From positions 1 to 64,000 of the forward strand of contig JAZKZO010000052.1 of NCBI GenBank assembly GCA_045612665.1: DNA of 64,000 nt. Reading direction: 5' to 3'. This DNA is from RGIG2000 sp045612665. GTDB lineage: Bacteria > Bacillota > Clostridia > Oscillospirales > CAG-272. Made by a program: the position numbers and the translations under genes. The notes beneath the pieces were generated by a model, which saw only the letters and a list, made by a program, of their open reading frames with translations, made no database searches and was not told the origin of the DNA. Positions 58,743 to 64,000 of this stretch are shown piece by piece; position 1 is the stretch's first letter; every line of letters starts with the position of its first letter.

Positions 58743-59497
58743 TAGTGTGCGCCTCCTTCGGTATTTTTAGGAGCACGTGGTGCTCTTCTACGGCCATCAC
58801 CTTTGTTATCCTTGTTAAATCTTCTCTTTGGACGATCGTTCTTTTCTTCAACAGTCTTAGAAACCTCGGAAAGAACCTCACCCTTGTAGATCCATACCTT
58901 AACACCGATTTTACCGTAGGTGGTATTTGCTTCCCAGAAACCATAGTCAATGTCTGCTCTGATTGTCTGGAGTGGAATTGTTCCCTCATGGTAGTGCTCA
59001 GTACGAGCGATTTCAGCGCCGCCAAGACGACCGCTACAAGCGATCTTGATACCCTTAGCGAACTTCATTGTTCTACCGATTGCCTGCTTCATAGCACGAC
59101 GGAAACCAATTCTTCTTTCGAGCTGGCTACAAATGCTTTCTGCAACGAGCTGAGCGTCAGTATCGATGTGCTTAACCTCAACTACGTTTACAGCTGCCTT
59201 CTTGCCGGTGAGCTTCTCAACATCCTTACGAATGTTTTCGATTTCAGCACCGCCCTTACCGATGATCATACCTGGCTTTGCACAGTGAATGAACACCTTA
59301 ACCATTTCGTTTGCAGCGTCTCTTTCGATTTCGATTTTTGAAACTCCTGATGCGAGGAGCTTGTTCTTGAGATGCTTTCTCAAGTTGTAGTCAGATACAA
59401 GGATGTCGCCAAAGTTTTCGTCAGAAGCGTACCATCTTGAATCCCAATTCTTAATTACGCCAACGCGCAATCCGTGTGGGTTAACTTTCTGTCCCAT
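58742..59497 (-). CDS. rpsC: 30S ribosomal protein S3 with basic tail
   Basis: mRNA-entry helicase-face protein. The 251-residue protein has the KH domain (GMIIGKGGAEIENIRKDVEKLTG near 76-98) and the C-terminal S3 domain. The end is a 30-40 residue Lys/Arg/Gly-rich tail (NDRPKRRFNKDNKGDGRRRAPRAPKN), longer than the about 218 aa B. subtilis protein. Confidence 0.98.
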   Translation of the reverse strand: MGQKVNPHGLRVGVIKNWDSRWYASDENFGDILVSDYNLRKHLKNKLLASGVSKIEIERDAANEMVKVFIHCAKPGMIIGKGGAEIENIRKDVEKLTGKKAAVNVVEVKHIDTDAQLVAESICSQLERRIGFRRAMKQAIGRTMKFAKGIKIACSGRLGGAEIARTEHYHEGTIPLQTIRADIDYGFWEANTTYGKIGVKVWIYKGEVLSEVSKTVEEKNDRPKRRFNKDNKGDGRRRAPRAPKNTEGGAH

Positions 59498-59510
59498 TTC
59501 AGCGTCCTCC

Positions 59511-59849
59511 TTACTCTTTCTCAGCCACTGCGATTGTGATGTGGCTGGTTCTCTTCAATATTCTATTTGCACTGCCCTTACCTCTTGGCATTACTCTCTT
59601 GAGCATATGGCTGCCAGCGGTTACGAAGCACTGTGATACATAGAGTTTTGATTTGTCCATTTGATGATTGTTCTCAGCATTAGCTACTGCGCTCTTAAGC
59701 AATTTTTCAAGATACTCAGCTGCGCTCTTAGGAGTGTTCTTAAGAATTGCTGCTGCGATCTCTACATTCTTGCCACGAATGAGGTCAAGAACGATTTTTA
59801 CTTTGCGAGGAGCGATGCGAACATCATAAAGGTATGCTTTTGCTTCCAT
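59511..59849 (-). CDS. rplV: 50S ribosomal protein L22
   Basis: Tunnel-lining protein, 112 residues. VRIAPRKVKIVLDLIRGKNVEIAAAILKNTPKSA near 10-43 and the hairpin loop region GSHMLKRVMPRGKGSANRILKRTSHITIAVAE. Confidence 0.98.
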   Translation of the reverse strand: MEAKAYLYDVRIAPRKVKIVLDLIRGKNVEIAAAILKNTPKSAAEYLEKLLKSAVANAENNHQMDKSKLYVSQCFVTAGSHMLKRVMPRGKGSANRILKRTSHITIAVAEKE

Positions 59850-59867
59850 TGTGATGTGTGCCTCCTA

Positions 59868-60149
59868 TTACTTACCGTTATTTGATGTTTTTGAGCCTGC
59901 GTGGCCTTTGAATGTTCTAGTAAGAGCAAACTCACCGAGCTTGTGTCCTACCATGTCTTCAACTACATATACCGGAACATGCTTTCTTCCATCATGAACG
60001 GCAATTGTATGTCCCACGAATTCTGGGAAGATGGTCGAAGATCTTGACCATGTTTTCAAAACTTTCTTTTCGCCCTTCTCGTTCATAGCAACGATACGGT
60101 TGTAGAGCTTTTCTTCTACATAAGGCGCTTTTTTCAAACTTCTGCTCAT
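59868..60149 (-). CDS. rpsS: 30S ribosomal protein S19
   Basis: Head protein near the A-site finger, 93 residues: MSRSLKKAPYVEEKLYNRI, TWSRSSTIFPEFVGHTIAVHDGRKHVPVYV. 14 bases after rplB. Confidence 0.98.
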   Translation of the reverse strand: MSRSLKKAPYVEEKLYNRIVAMNEKGEKKVLKTWSRSSTIFPEFVGHTIAVHDGRKHVPVYVVEDMVGHKLGEFALTRTFKGHAGSKTSNNGK

Positions 60150-60163
60150 TGTCTTCTCCTTCC

Positions 60164-60991
60164 TTATCTGCCGTTTCTGCGTTTAACGATATATTTGTTT
60201 GTTCTTGCCTTCTTGTTTCTGGTCTTAAGGCCAAGTGCTGGCTTGCCCCATGGGGTTACAGGACCTGGACGACCAACAGGTGACTTACCTTCACCACCAC
60301 CGTGAGGGTGATCGCAAGGGTTCATTACAGAACCGCGTACAGTAGGACGAATGCCCATATGACGGGTCTTACCTGCTTTACCGATCTTAATGGTATCATG
60401 CTCGATGTTACCAACCTGACCGATAGTTGCTTTACAATCAAGTCTTACAAGACGAACTTCACCGGATGGGAGACGAACCTGAGCCATTCCGTTTTCCTTA
60501 GCCATGAGCTGAGCCTGTGCACCAGCGGTACGAACAAGCTGAGCGCCCTTACCAGGATAAAGCTCGATGTTGTGAATGATTGTACCTACAGGAATATTCT
60601 CGATTGGGAGAGTGTTACCTGGCTTAATATCAGCATCAGCACCGCTGTAAAGAACGTCGCCGTCAGTTACTCCTGCAGGAGCGATAACGTAGCTCTTCTT
60701 GCCCTCATCGTTTTGGAGAAGTGCGATGTAGGATGTTCTGTTAGGGTCGTATTCGATACCGATAACAGTTGCCTTCTCTTCAGTTCTCTTGAAGTCGATA
60801 AGTCTGTACTTTTGCTTGTTTCCGCCGCCCTGATGACGAACGGTGATCTTACCGTAGCTGTTACGGCCGGAGTGCTTCTTCTTTGTTGTAATAAGGCTCT
60901 TCTCTGGGGAGAACTTTGTTACTTCATCGAAGGATGCTACTGACATGTGTCTTCTCGACGGTGTAGTAGGTTTATATTTCATTGTTGCCAT
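60164..60991 (-). CDS. rplB: 50S ribosomal protein L2
   Basis: Peptidyl-transferase-region protein, 275 residues. RHQGGGNKQKYRLIDFKR near 52-69, the conserved histidine region MNPCDHPHGGGEGKSPVGRPGPVTPWGKPALG near 224-255. Confidence 0.98.
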   Translation of the reverse strand: MATMKYKPTTPSRRHMSVASFDEVTKFSPEKSLITTKKKHSGRNSYGKITVRHQGGGNKQKYRLIDFKRTEEKATVIGIEYDPNRTSYIALLQNDEGKKSYVIAPAGVTDGDVLYSGADADIKPGNTLPIENIPVGTIIHNIELYPGKGAQLVRTAGAQAQLMAKENGMAQVRLPSGEVRLVRLDCKATIGQVGNIEHDTIKIGKAGKTRHMGIRPTVRGSVMNPCDHPHGGGEGKSPVGRPGPVTPWGKPALGLKTRNKKARTNKYIVKRRNGR

Positions 60992-61008
60992 AATTACTGC
61001 CTCCCGTC

Positions 61009-61302
61009 TTAGTTCAAGCCGTTAAAGAATTCGATTTCCTTGGAGCTTTCCTTGAGTGTTACGATTGCTTTCTTCCACTCAGAGGTGTAACCATAGTGAT
61101 AACCCATTCTCTTTGGCTTTTTCTTCATTATTATTGTATTTACGCTTGCAACCTCTACGTTGAAGAGCTCTTCAACTGCTGCAGCGATTTCAGGCTTTGT
61201 TGCGTCGATAGCAACCTTGAATGTGTATCTCTTCGCGGAGATGCCATCCATTGACTTTTCAGTGATTACTGGTTTGAGGATTATGTCCTGAGCAAATTTC
61301 AT
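61009..61302 (-). CDS. rplW: 50S ribosomal protein L23
   Basis: Tunnel-exit docking site for trigger factor and SRP, 97 residues: DIILKPVITEKSMDGISAKRYTFKVAIDATKPEI and a MKKKPKRMGYHYGYTSEWKKAIVTL segment. Overlaps rplD by one base. Confidence 0.98.
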   Translation of the reverse strand: MKFAQDIILKPVITEKSMDGISAKRYTFKVAIDATKPEIAAAVEELFNVEVASVNTIIMKKKPKRMGYHYGYTSEWKKAIVTLKESSKEIEFFNGLN

Positions 61303-61925
61303 TATGCATATACCTCCTCTATTTTAGCTACAGCATTCTGTGCAAATACGATTGAGTTGCAGTTAAGAATGTCGTATGCGTTCAAGGTGTTTGCGTATGT
61401 TACCTTAACACCTGGGATATTAGCAAGGCTCTTTACTACCATTGCATCAGGAGCTTCAAGAACTACGAGGCTCTTCTTTCCTGCGCCGATTGCCTTAAGC
61501 ATTGCTACCATTGCCTTTGTCTTGTACTCAGCTGCTACGATTGAGTCAACAACGATCATCTCGTTTGCTGCAACCTTTGCGCTAAGAGCACTGAACAAAG
61601 CGATTTGTTTTACTTTCTTGTTGAGCTTGGTTGTGTATGAGCGTGGCTTTGGACCAAGAGCGATACCACCGTGTGTCCATTGTGGAGATCTTGTTGAGCC
61701 CTGTCTTGCTCTACCTGTACCTTTCTGCTTCCAAGGCTTACGTCCACCACCTGAAACCTCGCTTCTGGTGAGAGTTGACTGTGTGCCCTGTCTTTGATTG
61801 AGAAGGTAAGCTCTTACTGCCGCATGAAGTACTGCTTCGTTAACGCTTGCACCGAAAACCTTTTCGCTGAGTGCGAGTGCGCCAACCTCTTCGCCATTCA
61901 TGTTTAAAACCTTGATATCTGGCAT
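61302..61925 (-). CDS. rplD: 50S ribosomal protein L4
   Basis: Tunnel protein and, in E. coli, repressor of its own S10 operon. The 207-residue protein has RQGTQSTLTRSEVSGGGRKPWKQKGTGRARQGSTRSPQWTHGG across 44-86 (the rRNA-penetrating loop). Confidence 0.98.
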   Translation of the reverse strand: MPDIKVLNMNGEEVGALALSEKVFGASVNEAVLHAAVRAYLLNQRQGTQSTLTRSEVSGGGRKPWKQKGTGRARQGSTRSPQWTHGGIALGPKPRSYTTKLNKKVKQIALFSALSAKVAANEMIVVDSIVAAEYKTKAMVAMLKAIGAGKKSLVVLEAPDAMVVKSLANIPGVKVTYANTLNAYDILNCNSIVFAQNAVAKIEEVYA

Positions 61926-61943
61926 TGTTTCTTCCTCCTACTT

Positions 61944-62576
61944 TTATGCTTTAACGCTGTTACGAATGAACACGATACCACCGCGAGCACCTGGAACTGC
62001 GCCCTTGATTGCGATGAGGTTCTTTTCTGCGTCAACTTTGATTACTTCCAAATTAAGTACTGTAAGATTTTCGTTACCGTACTGACCAGCCATCTTCTTG
62101 TTCTTGAAAACTCTGGAAGGTGTTGAGTTAGCACCCATTGAGCCTACTTGGCGGTGGATAGGACCAACACCGTGTGTTGCCTGAAGCATGTGATGTCCCC
62201 ATCTCTTAACTGCACCTGAGTAACCGTGGCCCTTTGTAACGCCTGAAATGTCGACCTTTTCGCCTGCTGCGAAGGTATCGACTGCTATTACATCGCCTAC
62301 GTTCATGTCAGCTGCACCCTCGAGTCTGAACTCCTTAAGATGCTTCTGTGGTTCTACGCCAGCCTTCTTGAAATGACCAGCAAGTGGTTTGTTAACGTGC
62401 TTCTCTGATGCCTTCTCGAAACCGAGCTGAACTGCATCATAGCCGTCTGTTTCGGTAGTCTTCTTTTGAACTACCACGCAAGGACCAGCCTCGATTACTG
62501 TCACAGGAACTACAACGCCGTTTTCAGCGAAGATCTGTGTCATACCGAGCTTCTTACCGATAATTGCTTTTTTCAT
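61944..62576 (-). CDS. rplC: 50S ribosomal protein L3
   Basis: Early-assembly protein, 210 residues. AIIGKKLGMTQIFAENG near 3-19, and GVTKGHGYSGAVKRWGHHMLQATHGVGPIHRQVGSMGANSTPSRVFKNKKMAGQYGNE. A 148-base spacer with a strong hairpin precedes it. Confidence 0.98.
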   Translation of the reverse strand: MKKAIIGKKLGMTQIFAENGVVVPVTVIEAGPCVVVQKKTTETDGYDAVQLGFEKASEKHVNKPLAGHFKKAGVEPQKHLKEFRLEGAADMNVGDVIAVDTFAAGEKVDISGVTKGHGYSGAVKRWGHHMLQATHGVGPIHRQVGSMGANSTPSRVFKNKKMAGQYGNENLTVLNLEVIKVDAEKNLIAIKGAVPGARGGIVFIRNSVKA

Positions 62577-62606
62577 TTTTTGCTTCCTCCTAATTTAAGG
62601 TTATTG

Positions 62607-62645
62607 GTTGATGTTGGATTTTTGTCGAGCCACCGACACATCAAC
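62607..62645 (-). other. Hairpin between rpsJ and rplC
   Basis: In the minus-strand RNA, GTTGATGT (62645-62638) pairs with ACATCAAC (62614-62607), enclosing a GTCG/CGAC stem (62637-62634 with 62627-62624). It lies 30 bases before rplC and has no T-run. Another TAGCG/CGCTA hairpin lies upstream. Candidate cis-regulatory RNA. Confidence 0.5.
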
Positions 62646-62724
62646 TTGACCTTCCGTCATCATAGCGCACTAAGATTTTACGCTACTGTACAGTTGGGTT
62701 TGGCTTTTATGCTTCCTACGTGAA

Positions 62725-63036
62725 TTAAAGCTCTACCTTAATTTCAACGCCAGCTGGAAGCTCAAGACCCATAATCGCCTCAGCAACCTTCTTTGAAGGC
62801 TTAATGATTTCGATGAGTCTCTTGTGAGTACGCTGTTCGAACTGCTCACGGCTGTCCTTGTACTTGTGTACTGCACGAAGGATTGTTACGATCTCCTTCT
62901 GTGTGGGAAGTGGAATAGGTCCCGATACAGTCGCGCCATTTCTCTTAGCTGCCTCAACAATCTTTTCAGATGCAAGGTCAACCAATGTGTGGTCATAACC
63001 CTTAACTCTTACTCTGATCTTCTCGTTTACTGCCAT
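62725..63036 (-). CDS. rpsJ: 30S ribosomal protein S10
   Basis: Head protein and NusE antitermination factor, 103 residues: IRVRVKGYDHTLVDLASEKIVEAAKRNGA, PLPTQKEIVTILRAVHKYKDSREQFEQRTHKRLIEI. First gene of the operon; AAGGAGGAAA lies before the ATG. Confidence 0.98.
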   Translation of the reverse strand: MAVNEKIRVRVKGYDHTLVDLASEKIVEAAKRNGATVSGPIPLPTQKEIVTILRAVHKYKDSREQFEQRTHKRLIEIIKPSKKVAEAIMGLELPAGVEIKVEL

Positions 63037-63311
63037 TTTGCTTTCCTCCTTATTATATAGAATTTTGGACGGGGGCTACTTGCTTTACACCGCCCCGTGT
63101 GTTTCAATCACCCGCTTAACAAAACCGAACCCGTCAGCATATCATAGGTTCGGACAAATGTAAGCAGGCGTCGCCTCGGTCTTTGCCAAGGGGAAGATTC
63201 CCGACATACATTCTCTGCCGTGTGAAATCCGATGAGCTCCACGAAAATTACCCGTAAATGCCTTAGCAGTGCGACCCTTACGGCAACCTCTCGCTTCTTC
63301 GCGCATCAAGC
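63037..63311 (-). promoter_or_regulatory. Structured leader of the S10 operon
   Basis: About 275 nt between the predicted transcription start and rpsJ. Stems seen: CCGTAA/TTACGG near the 5' end, CCGAACC/GGTTCGG (63153-63147 with 63131-63125), and ACGGGGC with GCCCCCGT (63098-63069) just upstream of the ribosome site. No U-tract follows the last hairpin. A 61-codon frame at 63142-63327 lies inside, but begins before the likely start of transcription and looks accidental. Probably a ribosomal-protein-sensing leader; the ligand is unknown. Confidence 0.6.
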
Positions 63312-63317
63312 CTGTAT

Positions 63318-63346
63318 ATTTTATCATATATATATAGGAAAATCAA
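63318..63346 (-). promoter_or_regulatory. Promoter of the S10-spc-alpha operon
   Basis: TTGATT (63346-63341), 17 bases, TAAAAT (63323-63318) on the minus strand, preceded by long A/T tracts (63347-63420) that resemble UP elements. Confidence 0.7.
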
Positions 63347-63578
63347 CATTTTTTTGAAATTTTTTTGAAAAACCATTTTTGTCAAATGTAGAAAAAAGTG
63401 CCGTTTTTTGTATATTATGCACAAAGAAATCGGCATATTTCTTTAAAAACGGCGATTTTAAGGCGCAAAAAGCTTGAAAAAACCTTAAAATTTCGTATAC
63501 TTGCACAAACGCCATATGAGCATTTTTGAGCAGTTTTCTTCCTTATTATTATATATAGTGCCTGTTTGCAAAAGAAAA
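63347..63578. other. AT-rich intergenic region
   Basis: No gene seen. It has homopolymer A/T runs upstream of the ribosomal promoter and no other convincing signal. Confidence 0.5.
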
Positions 63579-63607
63579 AAGCGAGAAATTCAAAAAATCT
63601 CTCGCTT
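63579..63607 (-). terminator. Intrinsic terminator of the edge gene
   Basis: AAGCGAGA (63579-63586) and TCTCGCTT (63600-63607); on the minus strand followed by TTTTTTCTTTT. Confidence 0.75.
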
Positions 63608-63685
63608 AATTTTGTTATTTTTCGTCTTTCAATTTTGGCAAATTATGTTTAATATTTGATTTTTTAGCTATAATTCTCTCCTTGT

Positions 63686-64000
63686 TTATTCCTTTGGCTC
63701 AGTTGCGTCGCCATAAGCGGTTGTTTTCGCCTCTTGCGCTGCCACCAAGTTAAGATTTACGCTATCAAAGATTACATCGCCAACGGTTGTTTTGTTAGCG
63801 TAATCGCTCTCGGACTGAACGTAAAATACGTTACCGTCGCTATCAATTATATAAAGCACGAAAATTAGCTCAAGCTTTTCCTTTGCAAGCTCGCTGAAAT
63901 TGTCAATTGAATAGCTGAATTTGCTATATTCGGTAGTCGTCATTTCAACTTGAAGGCCAAGATTGCTATTAAGCTTGCCTTCAGAGTTGAGTAGTCCACT
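63686..64000 (-). CDS. 3' end of a gene of unknown function (runs off the window)
   Basis: The frame is open from the window edge (64000) to the stop at 63686, giving at least 104 residues; the start is beyond the window. The visible part is soluble, acidic and beta-rich (FSYSIDNFSELAKEKLELIFVLYIIDSDGNVFYVQSESDYANK), ending in AYGDATEPKE. It recalls the C-terminal part of small lipoproteins or surface proteins, but no family is recognised. An internal ATG at 63943 has no convincing ribosome site. A terminator follows at 63579. Confidence 0.6.
   Translation of the reverse strand, partial: SGLLNSEGKLNSNLGLQVEMTTTEYSKFSYSIDNFSELAKEKLELIFVLYIIDSDGNVFYVQSESDYANKTTVGDVIFDSVNLNLVAAQEAKTTAYGDATEPKE

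Noticed and set aside
63142..63327. A 61-codon basic frame in the S10 leader
   Set aside because: Its start lies at the predicted -10 element, upstream of the transcription start; there is no ribosome site, and the region is explained by RNA structure.

Overview
The window reads as chromosomal DNA from an endospore-forming, Gram-positive member of the Clostridia, probably a gut-type lineage. The support is: a complete S10-spc-alpha ribosomal operon in Clostridia order (rpsD lies between rpsK and rpoA), zinc-binding forms of S4, S14 and L36, strong AGGAGG-type ribosome binding sites, many TTGACA/TATAAT-like promoters with U-rich intrinsic terminators, and sporulation genes (spoIIR and a hidden 24-codon spoVM). 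No rRNA, tRNA, CRISPR array, transposase or prophage gene was seen.

Layout. (1) 1-12 kb, minus strand: one large glycan-uptake operon. In transcription order it holds a giant solute-binding protein with beta-sandwich modules, a MalF/MalG permease pair, a membrane protein combining propeller, TPR and Yip1 domains, a secreted DUF5696-type protein, and a second MalF/MalG pair. A near-consensus promoter and a perfect 16-bp palindrome sit upstream. (2) 12.5-15.7 kb, plus: ROK glucokinase and RecG, followed by a repeat-rich spacer. (3) 16.0-19.9 kb, minus: DUF1846 protein, PPi-type phosphofructokinase, and an acyltransferase-like protein lacking the catalytic His. (4) 20.0-25.4 kb, plus: tightly coupled nucleoside catabolism operon deoC-deoD-deoB-cdd-pdp, a small unknown gene and a PHP-domain protein. 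(5) 25.4-36.8 kb, minus: the housekeeping operon yicC-remA-gmk-rpoZ-priA-def-fmt-rsmB-rlmN-prpC-prkC-rsgA-spoVM. (6) 36.9-41.6 kb: membrane protein, J-domain protein and DUF5685 protein; spoIIR and a small lipoprotein; then plus-strand pncC/cinA and ATP-type pfkA. (7) 41.8-47.2 kb, minus: two large secreted His/Cys-repeat proteins, a duplicated structured repeat, and a Fic protein with a likely operator. (8) 47.4-63.3 kb, minus: the ribosomal operon with a roughly 275-nt leader and several structured spacers. (9) The right edge holds the 3' end of an unknown gene.

How it works together. Imported glycans would yield glucose for ROK glucokinase, with PPi- and ATP-dependent phosphofructokinases feeding glycolysis. 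Nucleosides are broken down to deoxyribose phosphates and then to glycolytic intermediates. The housekeeping block couples nucleotide supply, translation start and ribosome maturation with Ser/Thr kinase/phosphatase signalling. The most notable items are: the glycan operon; the hidden spoVM; two terminator-like hairpins that would mask the ribosome binding sites of spoIIR and spoVM in read-through RNA but not in RNA from their own predicted sporulation promoters; the His/Cys repeat surface proteins; and the structured RNA spacers of the ribosomal operon.
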